A stretch of DNA of 64,000 nt from Pirellulales bacterium (GTDB lineage Bacteria; Planctomycetota; Planctomycetia; Pirellulales; JANQPP01), in the NCBI GenBank assembly GCA_028289405.1, contig JANQPP010000076.1:28714-92713 (forward strand). The letters run 5' to 3'. Position numbers and translations under genes: made by a program. The notes under the pieces were generated by a model. The model was not told the origin of the DNA, searched no databases, and was given only the letters and a program-made list of their open reading frames with translations. Below, in pieces: positions 7,846-16,851 of the stretch (its first letter is position 1; every line of letters starts with the position of its first letter).

Positions 7846-9219
7846 TCAGGATTCAGCGGCTCCCTGCAGGAGAACATGTTCGCCTATCAATCTGTCCAGA
7901 GTTTCCCGATCCTCCGAAGGCACTTGGACGCGGACGATGCGGTCCCGAAGTTTCAATGTGAGCAGACCGGGCACGTCTTTATCCCAGGCATGCTCCAGCA
8001 CGGCATCCCACCGGAAAAAGTGGTTCCCGCCCAGAATAAACCCGTTCTGGAAGATTTCCAGCGATTCGCGGTCCAGGTTCCACCACCGGTTGTGGATCAC
8101 CACGTCCACGAAAATCCCGACCGCAATAGATGACGTAACAAATGAAAACAAGATACAGAATTCGCGAAAAGATTTGTAAATGTAGTTTCCATCGATATCA
8201 TTCACGATCCATCCCAGTCCGACGAAATAAACAACCAATGCTTCGACATGAAATCTTTCGCCCGGCTCATGTCGCCGGTCGTGGATCAATATTCGCTCTC
8301 CCGCTTGCCGCTCATTGCGCCAGCGTTTCCGGCAACAGAGCGTGGCGAAAACCATACCGAGAAGAATCGGGATGCCGGCGAACAATAAATCGCCATCGAG
8401 CCAAGAAGGGTTTTTGGTCAGGGGAGTGAAGATCCAACACAAGATCGCCACGCCCGCCGTCACGGCGATCAGCCCGCGCACGCTCCATTGAAACACCGTG
8501 GCGCTGGCCGGACGTTCTAACGGGAGGATGGGTACCGAATCATCCGTCGGCGAAAGGCTGGGGGATGGGACGTGTTCCCGCAACAGGCCGTCCAACGGGG
8601 CCTGGTCCAGCGGAAAGACGTCGAGCACCACCGCCCGTGATTTCGTGCACACAATGCACTGACCAGGCCGGGCCCGGTTCCAATGAAAGGAAACCATCTT
8701 CGACCATGATAGGAAATCGACACCCCCAAAATTGAGTCCGTTCTGCCACGCTTCGAGCGTGGACGCATCGATCTTCCACCATAAATTTCTCACGGCGACC
8801 AGGAGTAGCGTCCGCAGCGGGACGACGGCGAAGGGGAACGCAAAGACGAACATGAGCCAGTCTTGCACGGAGATGCAAAACACGCTCCAGGAAAGAACCA
8901 AACACAACACGCCAAACAAGAAAAGGGAAATCAGGAACGTCCCCAAACAGCCGCTAGCGGAACACGTCGTCGCTTGCCACAGCAGCCGGCCTCCAGCTTT
9001 CTCACACTTCGCCCGCAGCCAGCAGACGTGGGCCACCAGCACGAGTGCGAGTGAAGAATATGAAACCAGCAACACGGAAGCGCCCCGGCGAATGTCCGTG
9101 GGTAGTGCATTCAATAACCACACGGCTACCGCGCACGCCACGCCGGCGAGCGTGATCAAATAACACAGCCCTCGCAGGAGGAAGCGGAACAGTGAACGCT
9201 GCGTGTCGTCGTGAGCCAT
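7846..9219 (-). CDS. Large membrane protein, internal duplication of membrane segment plus PH-like domain
   Basis: A 457-residue protein built as two similar halves. Each half has two or more transmembrane segments followed by a soluble domain. The first domain has GVDFLSWSKMVSFHWNRA and ends in QAPLDGLLREHV. The second has GNHFFRWDAVLEHAWDKD and ends in PSEDRETLDRLIGEHV. Both match the single domain of the following gene. This suggests an ancestral unit that was duplicated and fused. No catalytic motif was seen, and the function is unknown. It probably shares an operon with the 9303-9590 and 7116-7817 genes. Confidence 0.6.
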   Translation of the reverse strand: MAHDDTQRSLFRFLLRGLCYLITLAGVACAVAVWLLNALPTDIRRGASVLLVSYSSLALVLVAHVCWLRAKCEKAGGRLLWQATTCSASGCLGTFLISLFLFGVLCLVLSWSVFCISVQDWLMFVFAFPFAVVPLRTLLLVAVRNLWWKIDASTLEAWQNGLNFGGVDFLSWSKMVSFHWNRARPGQCIVCTKSRAVVLDVFPLDQAPLDGLLREHVPSPSLSPTDDSVPILPLERPASATVFQWSVRGLIAVTAGVAILCWIFTPLTKNPSWLDGDLLFAGIPILLGMVFATLCCRKRWRNERQAGERILIHDRRHEPGERFHVEALVVYFVGLGWIVNDIDGNYIYKSFREFCILFSFVTSSIAVGIFVDVVIHNRWWNLDRESLEIFQNGFILGGNHFFRWDAVLEHAWDKDVPGLLTLKLRDRIVRVQVPSEDRETLDRLIGEHVLLQGAAES

Positions 9220-9302
9220 GCGCGGACCTGGCGAGGCTCGCTAAGAGTGGATGTGCCGATACCTCATTGTAGACATTCCGTTCGTCGCGCGGCGACCAAC
9301 AA

Positions 9303-9590
9303 CTACATCCACAGTAAGCCCAGCACGCCGGCGGCCAACAGCAGGGCCGAATAGCCCACCCCCAACCAACGCATCCAGGGTAGTTGCAACATGCGTAGTG
9401 ACACTTCACGGTAGATCGCCAGTGGACGGCTTCGGGCACACCTGGCGAGGACGATGGGGCTGTTCAGGACGCGAATAAAGAATCGGACCCAATACCCGTA
9501 GGTCAGCCCGATCAAGAGCCCCCAGATGCCGGCGGCCACCAGCAGCCAGAGGAAAACTCTCAGGGCGAGGGACAAGTGGGGTCCAAGCAA
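9303..9590 (-). CDS. Small two-segment membrane protein
   Basis: Ninety-five residues with hydrophobic segments at about 6-30 and 73-94 and a basic loop between them. The start is a TTG preceded by GGAGAT at suitable spacing. It lies 83 bp upstream of the large membrane protein on the same strand and is probably cotranscribed. It has no recognised family. Confidence 0.45.
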   Translation of the reverse strand: MLGPHLSLALRVFLWLLVAAGIWGLLIGLTYGYWVRFFIRVLNSPIVLARCARSRPLAIYREVSLRMLQLPWMRWLGVGYSALLLAAGVLGLLWM

Positions 9591-9924
9591 AACCGATCTC
9601 CGGCGCTGGCGAGTTCAACCGACCCAGCGAATCCTCGGAGATCCGGCGCATCGAGTCAAGCAAAATGCCGTGGCCAGTCTTTCGCCTGACATCTGACGCC
9701 GGGGCCGCATCACCAACGCGATCACCGAAACGCGCTCGGGTGCGCCGAAAGCAAAAAAATCCGCCACGAAATCCGGTCGTGGCGGAAGCATTGACCTTGG
9801 ATTAGCGGACCGCTCCGGTAAGCACTCCAGCGGCAAGGCCGATTACCTTAGCGGCTGGGAACAAAACACCACGGCATCCGCGAAATCGGGCTTCCAGAGG
9901 CCGTGGAACGCCGCTGGACGAAGG
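9591..9924. other. Intergenic stretch
   Basis: No convincing gene. It holds the terminator of the peroxidase gene (9753-9786). The remaining open frames are short and Arg/Pro-rich. Confidence 0.6.
9753..9786 (-). terminator. Rho-independent terminator of the peroxidase gene
   Basis: A perfect 10-bp stem (9760-9769 with 9777-9786) with a 7-nt loop; on the minus strand it is followed by seven T. It lies about 140 bp after the peroxidase stop. Confidence 0.75.
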
Positions 9925-12057
9925 TCAGCGAAGGTTTCGTCCGTTGGCGTTTGGCATCGCGTCCCTGAAACCGATCGAGGCAAAGACCGCATCGCGTACC
10001 CGGGTACGCCGCTCACGCCTGTCACGGTCAGTGTCATCATTCGTTTCCACGCCTTCAATGCCGAAATTGACGCCGCGTAGAGCCTGGTCACCGGAGGAGA
10101 CCAAAACGTCCACGGTGGTGGGCGACGTCTCTGATGCTCCGTCGGTCAACACGACGCGTACCTGATAATCGCCAGTCTCCGTCACGGAGGTGAAACGATA
10201 ATGTCCATGATGGTTCGTGGTCGTGGTATCGATGACTTCACCGGCCTCGTTGAGCAATTCCACCGTGAATCCTGCCAGCCCAACTTCAGGCCGGTTTCGC
10301 ATGCCGTTGCCGTCGTTGTCCGCGAATACTCTTCCGGAGATCTCGGCGCGCATGAAAAAGACATTGTTCTGTAAATTATCGACCGTCGTGTTCCGTGTGA
10401 TGATGTCCGCCAGCGACGTCGACTCAATCTGCCGTAGGGCCCTGCCGGAGAACATGTTCTGGTACCAAAATCGATCACCATCGCGGAGCCGCTCGAATTG
10501 GTCGCTAACGATGGCCTGGGCCGTTTCGCCCACGAACGCTCCTTCGACGTGATCCTCCGCCAGCACACCGACCCACAGGTCAATGTTGTCGACGCTGCCG
10601 TAAAGATTTTCGAGCTTTTGCTGGATTTCAAGATCGGAAGTAATGTCCGCAAACGTTTCCACGCGCTCCAGCCCGTAGGCTTCTCGAACGGAGTTGTAAT
10701 CGGCCAGGCCATGTTCACGGCCGCGCTCAATGTTTAGCGACGCGAGGTCGAGGCCTCCGGCTCCCGGCTGGCCGAAGAGGAAGTTGCGCAGGCTATCGAC
10801 GATTTGCAAATCGAATTCCTCCGACTGCGACGAGGCCAAGTACTTTAGAACGGAATCGATGCCTGTTTCCTGGAGCAGCGCGGGGTTGAAAAATGACTCG
10901 GCCAAGGAAACTCCGTCGCGGACCTCCCGGCCATCGTTTCCGAAGAACTTTACATCGTCGTTGATCAGCGTGTGCATACGGAAAGCCGCCGTGGAGAACT
11001 CGTTGGCGATGCTCGGATCGACCGTTGAGTCGTATCCGACGTAGGCGTCAACCCCCCTACGGCCCAGAAGCGCGGGGAGGAATTCGTTGAAAGTAATTGC
11101 CTGGATTTCAGCGATCACGATGGCCCGCGCCTGTTGGAAAATCTCCTCGTCGGTTAGCGTCGGATCGTTGGTGGCGATCTGTTCCGCCCAATAGTTGTGT
11201 TCGCGGACGAATAAGGTCTGCATCGCCAGCAACCCGGTGTTTTCGTTGGCGCGAATGTCTCCCGTCCTGAAGAATCCTGCCTCGTCCGTCGGAAGCAAAT
11301 CACCTTCGCTGGTCAACAGCCTCCCGCCCGAGAATTGGCGCAAGCTGTCAGCTGTCGCCTGATCCGAGCCGTAAATCATCGAACCATCAATCCACGCGGT
11401 GATGGACGTCGTCTGTTCTCGCGGTGAATCAATGCCGGTCTCCGGGTCAAACACGGAACGAGACGTCGTGATGGTCTGCGTGCCCGTACCGGTTGGATCG
11501 AAGAACGGATCGCCGGCGGGCACCTCGATTTCGAGCGTTTCGCCGTCCTCCTGGGTCAAGGTCAGGTCAATGTCGTGATCGATGAACTGGCCCCAGGCGT
11601 AGATAAACGCTGAAATGCCACGTTCGTTTCCAGCACTGACGACTTGTGTATTGAGCACGTTACTGATCTCGCGGGCGCTGAGGCGATCGGCTCCCGCTGG
11701 AGAGTTGAGCCCATCCTCATACGCCGCGTCGGCAACTCGCAACAGTTGCTCCCCCGCGCTTCCCCATTCAATCTCGGTGAGGTTGTTCGCCGTGCCGTCA
11801 TAATTTCGTTCGCTCATCGTCTCCAAAATGTTGTTCACCGCCTGCATCAGGGCACCGACGGTATTCATTCGGACTCCGTCAGTGGAATTGTCGATAAAAT
11901 CGTTTGCCATTTGCACAACTGGATCGTTCACACCCAACTCGGGCATGATCAAGGTATTCCGTAGGTCAGCCGCGAGTAGTTCACGTTGTTCCAGGTTTTC
12001 GATGGTCAATTTCAGGCGAGTTTGGCGCGCACGTTGAGCGGAGAAGTTGTTCTTCAT
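9925..12057 (-). CDS. Secreted animal-type heme peroxidase with LEPR signal and SdrD-like domain
   Basis: A 710-residue protein. The start at 12057 has GAGGAACGAAACG in front; a start 54 bp upstream has no such site. The N-terminus carries the planctomycete LEPR-type export signal (LTIENLEQRELLAAD). The peroxidase domain spans roughly 40-550: distal His in GQFIDHD (about 160), a TSITAWIDGSMIYGS segment, REHNYWA, the proximal-side RMHTLI (about 360) and LNIERGREHG. A carboxypeptidase/SdrD-type beta domain follows (GRVFADNDGNGMRNRPE, HGHYRF), then a Thr/Asp/Arg-rich tail. The family uses H2O2 to oxidise halides or phenolics outside the cell; the substrate here is unknown. Confidence 0.85.
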   Translation of the reverse strand: MKNNFSAQRARQTRLKLTIENLEQRELLAADLRNTLIMPELGVNDPVVQMANDFIDNSTDGVRMNTVGALMQAVNNILETMSERNYDGTANNLTEIEWGSAGEQLLRVADAAYEDGLNSPAGADRLSAREISNVLNTQVVSAGNERGISAFIYAWGQFIDHDIDLTLTQEDGETLEIEVPAGDPFFDPTGTGTQTITTSRSVFDPETGIDSPREQTTSITAWIDGSMIYGSDQATADSLRQFSGGRLLTSEGDLLPTDEAGFFRTGDIRANENTGLLAMQTLFVREHNYWAEQIATNDPTLTDEEIFQQARAIVIAEIQAITFNEFLPALLGRRGVDAYVGYDSTVDPSIANEFSTAAFRMHTLINDDVKFFGNDGREVRDGVSLAESFFNPALLQETGIDSVLKYLASSQSEEFDLQIVDSLRNFLFGQPGAGGLDLASLNIERGREHGLADYNSVREAYGLERVETFADITSDLEIQQKLENLYGSVDNIDLWVGVLAEDHVEGAFVGETAQAIVSDQFERLRDGDRFWYQNMFSGRALRQIESTSLADIITRNTTVDNLQNNVFFMRAEISGRVFADNDGNGMRNRPEVGLAGFTVELLNEAGEVIDTTTTNHHGHYRFTSVTETGDYQVRVVLTDGASETSPTTVDVLVSSGDQALRGVNFGIEGVETNDDTDRDRRERRTRVRDAVFASIGFRDAMPNANGRNLR

Positions 12058-12769
12058 CGTTTCGTTCCTCTGTTCCAAGAGATGAGATTTCCACCGCGAG
12101 CAGTACTTCACGGCGGACCGGACAAATCAGAAAAGTCGACGGGAGCGGCGCTGGAACAACCTCAAACGCGCCGTAAGTACGTCACGTTGAGTCGGTCTCT
12201 TCCGTTACCTGGACCATGCGCGGTGTCCGTACGCGCAATTCGATGCGAAGGGGCAAGAGTCGCCCCGATTGAATGGAATCATCTCCTCGCCCCACGTTGT
12301 CCCGCACGAGATTGAGCGGCGGAAATCGAACCGTACGTGGCGCGAGTGAAAAGACGAGCGTAAAAGGCATGGACCTCCGCGTTCTGCTGGGAATTGGGCC
12401 CCGGTGGTGAAACATCCTCTCGCCATAACTTAACAGTGGCGCTATCCGCTTCTCCGGTTACACCTGCCAAAAGAATTTTTTTGCTGTAACCTCAAACGCG
12501 GTTGGAACCACAATACTATGGGGCTTTTAAAGCCAACGAACAAAAAACTTTCCGTTTGTTTCGTCCCTCGGTCGGAAACGACGACGGACGATGGGAGGAT
12601 CTCGCGATATCAAGCTTGAACAGGTAGATTGACCGCAGTACACTCGCGCGGCCCTTTCAGCGAGACGGACTCCATGGTGACGAACTGCGACGCCTTTCCC
12701 CTCCTCACCGGAATTGCCGAAGATTTTGGCTGTGCGGGGGTCGAATTGTGGGCATCCGTCCTGCATCTG
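12058..12769. other. Long divergent intergenic region between peroxidase and sigma factor genes
   Basis: No supported gene. It contains a 13-bp direct repeat, AACCTCAAACGCG, at 12158-12170 and 12488-12500. The second copy is preceded by TGT, giving TGTAACC, which resembles an ECF -35 element. There is also a near-perfect palindrome GGCTTTTAAAGCC at 12522-12534. The promoter meaning is inferred. Alternative upstream starts of the sigma gene (12629 TTG, 12674 ATG) would shorten this region. Confidence 0.5.
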
Positions 12770-13354
12770 ATGTCCCGTCTAACCGAGGACATTGCAGATT
12801 CGAGCCTTGGCGGCGAACAAGCCGAGATAAATGCCTGCCTCAACGGGGACCACGAAGCCTACGAACGTCTTGTGCGCCGTTACCAACAGCAAATCGGCAA
12901 TTTGCTTTGGCGATTTACCCACAATCCGGCGGAGCACGAAGATCTCGTGCACCTAGTTTTCGTGGAGGCGTGGGTCAGCCTTGCAAAGTATCGTGGCAAC
13001 GGATCCTTTCCGGCGTGGCTTTCCACGATTGCCACCCGTGTGGGGTACGCTTTTTGGAAACGGCAGGCGAAAGCTCGCAAGCGAAACGAAATTTCCCTCG
13101 AACACGTCGCGGAAAGATTGGCGAATCGCTCCGATACCCAAGACCCTGAGGAGTTTGAATGCTTGGAACGCGCTTTGGCATTGCTATCCCCACGAGACCG
13201 TTTGGTGCTGACGCTGTTGTATTTGGAAGAGAACACGGTGGAGGAAGCCGCTGAGCTAGCCGGATGGAGCCAATCGATGGTCAAAGTGCAAGCCCATCGA
13301 GCGCGCAAACGATTGAGAAAACTCTTGGAAGGCCATGACGGACACGGATCCTGA
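12770..13354 (+). CDS. ECF-type RNA polymerase sigma factor
   Basis: A 194-residue sigma factor that directs RNA polymerase to stress promoters. Region 2 is visible as AEINACLNGDHEAYERLVRR through EHEDLVHLVFVEAW, followed by the GNGSFPAWLSTIATRVGYAFWKR block. Region 4 is ALALLSPRDRLVLTLLYLEE with the helix-turn-helix VEEAAELAGWSQSMVKVQAHRARKRL. The start at 12770 gives the normal family length. Earlier in-frame starts (12629 TTG, 12674 ATG) would add 32-47 unconserved residues. The next gene starts inside its 3' end (20-bp overlap). The order sigma, small membrane protein, sensor suggests the sigma factor is held at the membrane until a signal arrives. Confidence 0.85.
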   Translation: MSRLTEDIADSSLGGEQAEINACLNGDHEAYERLVRRYQQQIGNLLWRFTHNPAEHEDLVHLVFVEAWVSLAKYRGNGSFPAWLSTIATRVGYAFWKRQAKARKRNEISLEHVAERLANRSDTQDPEEFECLERALALLSPRDRLVLTLLYLEENTVEEAAELAGWSQSMVKVQAHRARKRLRKLLEGHDGHGS

Positions 13355-13625
13355 ATTAGAAATCTTGAGCCGCTATCGCCACGCAAGGCCCGTCCCAATC
13401 GTGGACGTGGTAGACCGTGTGACGAAGACCATTGGAGAATTGCCCCAGAAATCCCGTCGCACTGATCACTGGACGATGGCAGCGTGCGCGGCAGTATGCG
13501 CCAGCGCGGCCGCGCTGTTGTTACTCGCGGCTGTTATTCGTCCCGGCAACGTCGACGAACCTGCCAGCCTCTTCGACTTGGTCGTCGACTCCCAGGATGT
13601 CGATGTTCAGTCACTCTTGCACTAA
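13335..13625 (+). CDS. Small single-pass membrane protein, candidate anti-sigma factor
   Basis: Ninety-six residues: a charged cytoplasmic N-terminus of about 45 residues, one hydrophobic segment (about 48-67) and a short outer tail rich in Asp. It overlaps the sigma gene by 20 bp, so the two are translationally coupled. Small membrane proteins in this position often sequester the ECF factor (CnrY is an example). No zinc-binding anti-sigma motif is present, so the role is inferred from position and topology only. Confidence 0.55.
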   Translation: MTDTDPELEILSRYRHARPVPIVDVVDRVTKTIGELPQKSRRTDHWTMAACAAVCASAAALLLLAAVIRPGNVDEPASLFDLVVDSQDVDVQSLLH

Positions 13626-13638
13626 TTTGGAATGATCG

Positions 13639-14100
13639 ATGCCCGAACAAAAGCCGGTCGATACGCCTTCACCAAAAGGCGGAATTAAGTTGACGCTGGA
13701 AGTCGGCCGACCGTGGCTCGTCATTTCGTGGGCACTGTTCATCTTCATCACCGGGACCATTGCTGGCGGAGCCGTGTTACACCTTTGGCGACCCGGGCCT
13801 CCGCCCGAACCCATGGAATCGCCGCTGCCCCGCGATTTTGCACGGCGAATGCATCGCAATTTGGTGCTCTCTGACCAGCAAACCAAAGAGGTAGAGACGA
13901 TTGTCGCCAGGTACGAGCCGCTGTTCCGCCGGACGGGCGACGAAGCGAGAGCAAAGTTACGTGAAGATCTGGAGAAAATGAATCAGGAGATCTTGCCGCT
14001 ACTTGATCCTCGGCAACGGGCGATTCATCAACGGAAATGGAGAAAGATACTCCGGCCTCCTCGCCATCATCATGGACCGCCACCTCGGCTCAGGAATTAG
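13639..14100 (+). CDS. Periplasmic CnrX/Spy-like metal or stress sensor
   Basis: A 153-residue protein with one membrane anchor (about 27-47) and a helical periplasmic domain. The helical pattern (ARRMHRNLVLSDQQTKEVET, later LREDLEKMNQEILPLLDPRQRAIHQRKW) matches the heavy-metal resistance/Spy family. The tail is His/Pro-rich (RHHHGPPP) and could bind a metal. It is 13 bp downstream of the small membrane protein in the sigma operon. The layout recalls CnrYXH, where a periplasmic sensor releases the sigma factor on metal binding. The ligand is unknown. Confidence 0.7.
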   Translation: MPEQKPVDTPSPKGGIKLTLEVGRPWLVISWALFIFITGTIAGGAVLHLWRPGPPPEPMESPLPRDFARRMHRNLVLSDQQTKEVETIVARYEPLFRRTGDEARAKLREDLEKMNQEILPLLDPRQRAIHQRKWRKILRPPRHHHGPPPRLRN

Positions 14101-14189
14101 CGCGTGTCGCACGGATGTGTAGCCTCTCCGGCGCTGAAATTCACGAGTCGAAACAGCGCAAAAGCCGCTGCACTTAACCAATACACGCT

Positions 14190-15959
14190 CTAAGCCTCTT
14201 CCAACTCCAGTTGGTGAAAGGCGGCGAGTTTCCGCACGGTCTCGTCGTTGAAGTCTCCGAGACCCGTCACGGTCGCGCCGCCGAATCCCGCGTTCGCGAA
14301 TAGGGCTTCGACATCGACGGGAGTCAGCGGTCGGGAAAAATAGAATCCTTGGCCGTAGGAACAGCCCAACTTTTGCAGCGCGACCACTTGCCGAGGATTC
14401 TCCACGCCTTCGGCAACCAGCGTGGCTTTTAGATTCCGCACCAGAGAGGCCAAGGAATTGACGATCGCCGCGCCATCCACGGAACTCTCCACCCGCGTCA
14501 CGAGCGAGCGGTCGATCTTCACGGTATCGATCGGGAAGCGGTCGATGGCGGAAAACGTGGAAGTGCCCGTGCCGAAATCGTCGATGGCGATGCGGGCTCC
14601 GATTTTTTTCAGCTCTTGCATGGTGACTAAAATCGATTCGATATCCCCCAGGTAGAGGTCCTCCGTGATCTCCAACTGAATACGGTTCGCCGGCACCTCG
14701 GACTGCCCGATGACTTCTCGGAAATCCTCGACGATGCGTGGGTCCGAAAACTGTTTTCGCGAGACATTGACGCTCATCACCTGCGGCGCATTGACGGAGA
14801 ATTCCTCCATCCACTGGCGCATTTGCCGCAGGCTCTCCCGCAGCACCCATTTGCCAAGATCGAAAATCAATTCGGAGTCTTCGGCGATGGGTACGAATTC
14901 CTGCGGGCCGATGGGGCCGAGTTCTGGATGGTTCCAGCGAAGCAAGGCTTCCACGGCTTTGACTCGTCCCGATACCAACGAAACGATCGGCTGATAGGCG
15001 ACATGCAGTTCATCGCCAGAAACCGCGTTGCGCAAGTCCCGCTCGAGCCGCGTGCGGCGGAGCAGCCGGCTTCGCATGTCGATCTCGAAAAAGGCGACCC
15101 GGCCTCGTCCGCTACGTTTGGCTTCGTACATGGCCGAGTCCGCGTCGCCGAGCAAGAGGCTCGCGCTTTCATAGCGCTCGGTCTTGGCCACCACGCCGAT
15201 GCTCGTGGTGGTGGTAATGCTGATGCCGTTCAGTGTGTAGGGTTGGGACAGGGATTTTAGCAGTCCAAACGCCAAGGATTGAATCTCTTCAAAGTTTTCC
15301 GCGTCCCGCACGACGGCGACGAATTCATCCCCCCCCAGGCGGGCGACGATCCGTGCCACCGATTCGCGGCTGGGAAGGCTGGCGATGCCCAAATACTGTT
15401 CCACGCGGCGGGCGAATTTGACCAACAGAGCGTCGCCGATGTCATGCCCATGCAAATCATTGATTTGTTTGAAACGGTCCACGTCGAAAAAGAAGAGCGC
15501 CGAGATTCGGCCACCGGTTTCTTGCTCCAGCATCTTTTCCAGGAAGAGCATCAACTTGGCCCGATTGGGCAGATCCGTCAAAGCATCAGTGAAGGCCGCG
15601 CGGTGCAGTTCTCTTTGTTTCCGGCGGACGGCCAGACGGGATCTCTGGGCTTGCTGTAGCGCGCGGTCGCGTTCGAAGACTAGCAAGCACATCTCACGAA
15701 AACGGCGGACGAAGAACACCAGCCCGGCAAATACTAGGTAGATGCAGGAGAGAAAGATCTCATCGAGTTCCCATGACTCGTGTTTCTCGACGAACTCGAC
15801 AAACTGTTCGAACAGCTCGAAGTGTCCGGCAACGATGTAGAACACCACGCAAAGCAAAAAAATCAGCGTGAGGTCGAGCGCAATCTTTTTGCGCAGTTGA
15901 GCGAAGCTCTTCGACCTCAGCAATATCAGGGAAGGAGGCAGTGGAGGGTTATCAGTCAT
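14190..15959 (-). CDS. Membrane GGDEF-EAL protein (cyclic-di-GMP synthesis/degradation)
   Basis: A 589-residue bifunctional-type protein. Two transmembrane segments at about 24-45 and 64-87 are followed by a coiled linker. The GGDEF domain has RFKQINDLHGHDIGDA and an intact GGDEF loop at about 210. The EAL domain has VEALLRW, the Asn of MSVNVSRKQF, the Glu of LEITED, the IDDFGTG pair, VKIDRSL, the AEGVE loop and GQGFYFSRPL, so the metal and catalytic residues appear intact. The start at 15959 is chosen because GGAGGGG lies just upstream, inside the preceding gene; the two overlap by 8 bp and are likely coupled. It probably tunes cyclic-di-GMP in response to an envelope signal. Confidence 0.9.
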   Translation of the reverse strand: MTDNPPLPPSLILLRSKSFAQLRKKIALDLTLIFLLCVVFYIVAGHFELFEQFVEFVEKHESWELDEIFLSCIYLVFAGLVFFVRRFREMCLLVFERDRALQQAQRSRLAVRRKQRELHRAAFTDALTDLPNRAKLMLFLEKMLEQETGGRISALFFFDVDRFKQINDLHGHDIGDALLVKFARRVEQYLGIASLPSRESVARIVARLGGDEFVAVVRDAENFEEIQSLAFGLLKSLSQPYTLNGISITTTTSIGVVAKTERYESASLLLGDADSAMYEAKRSGRGRVAFFEIDMRSRLLRRTRLERDLRNAVSGDELHVAYQPIVSLVSGRVKAVEALLRWNHPELGPIGPQEFVPIAEDSELIFDLGKWVLRESLRQMRQWMEEFSVNAPQVMSVNVSRKQFSDPRIVEDFREVIGQSEVPANRIQLEITEDLYLGDIESILVTMQELKKIGARIAIDDFGTGTSTFSAIDRFPIDTVKIDRSLVTRVESSVDGAAIVNSLASLVRNLKATLVAEGVENPRQVVALQKLGCSYGQGFYFSRPLTPVDVEALFANAGFGGATVTGLGDFNDETVRKLAAFHQLELEEA

Positions 15960-16851
15960 CGTCCCCTCCAAATTCGAAGATCACCAGGAAGAAAACGCCG
16001 ACGTCCGGAGCGGAAGGGGTGAGGCCGATCGGCAGGGAAGCTCCGATCTCGCAGCCGTCGCGGGGTTTCCAGAACAGCCCCGGCGCGAGGACCAGGGGGT
16101 TGCTCTCCTCTTGCAGTTCCAGGCCCAATTCCAGCATGGGGACGAATCGTCCGACTTCGCGGAAGATGCCCAGCGCCAATTCTCCTTCCACTTCGGTTTC
16201 CTCGGTCGAATCCTCGATCTCCAGCCCGGCGGAGAAGTTGACCGCTGTTTCGCCGAATTCTTGATACGCCACGAAGAACGGCTCATGCAGATGAACACGA
16301 GGTTCATCGTCGGGTTCTCGCACGGGGATTCCATATTCGTAACCCAAGCCGAATGCGGTTCGGCTGCGAGGGTTGTTGTAAAAGTTGTAGTAGGCTTCCA
16401 GCGAGACATGCTCGACCCCTTCGAGGCGGTCTTCTTCGTCCGAAAACTGGTTGAAAGGAGCCTCCACCCCCAACTGAAACCGGTCGGTGATGCCGTATTC
16501 GATTTCGAAGGGGTGCGTGCCGTCTTCCCGGACTTCCACCCCCTGGAAGTAGCCAGCCGTGATCTGCAATTCATGCCGCTCTTGTGGGTAGACGATCGTG
16601 CCCAGGAACAGCTCCTGCACCTTCTGCTCGATCATGTCGTCCCCGTCATCCAGGTCGTTGTCATCATCGTCGTCTGCATTGTCTTCTAGATCTTCCGACG
16701 GTTCCTCGTCGTCGAAGGATTCGAACTGAAACGGGGATTCCAAGTCGTCATCGAGGTCCGCGTGGGACACCGAGCCGAGTGAGAGACAGAGCATGGCGCA
16801 TGCCAAGACACTCGGTATGCCTGGAATCCGCCAGAAGATCGTGGAGTTCAT
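15952..16851 (-). CDS. Outer-membrane beta-barrel protein with acidic N-terminus
   Basis: A 299-residue exported protein. The signal peptide ends near SVSHA. An Asp/Glu-rich stretch follows (about 33-72, including DDDDDNDLDDGDD). The rest is alternating beta strands (HELQITAGYFQGVEV, FQLGVEAPF, RTAFGLGYEYG) ending in VFFLVIFEFGGDDD, typical of MetA/transporter-like barrels. The last residues overlap the start of the GGDEF-EAL gene, tying its expression to c-di-GMP turnover. No substrate can be assigned. Confidence 0.65.
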   Translation of the reverse strand: MNSTIFWRIPGIPSVLACAMLCLSLGSVSHADLDDDLESPFQFESFDDEEPSEDLEDNADDDDDNDLDDGDDMIEQKVQELFLGTIVYPQERHELQITAGYFQGVEVREDGTHPFEIEYGITDRFQLGVEAPFNQFSDEEDRLEGVEHVSLEAYYNFYNNPRSRTAFGLGYEYGIPVREPDDEPRVHLHEPFFVAYQEFGETAVNFSAGLEIEDSTEETEVEGELALGIFREVGRFVPMLELGLELQEESNPLVLAPGLFWKPRDGCEIGASLPIGLTPSAPDVGVFFLVIFEFGGDDD

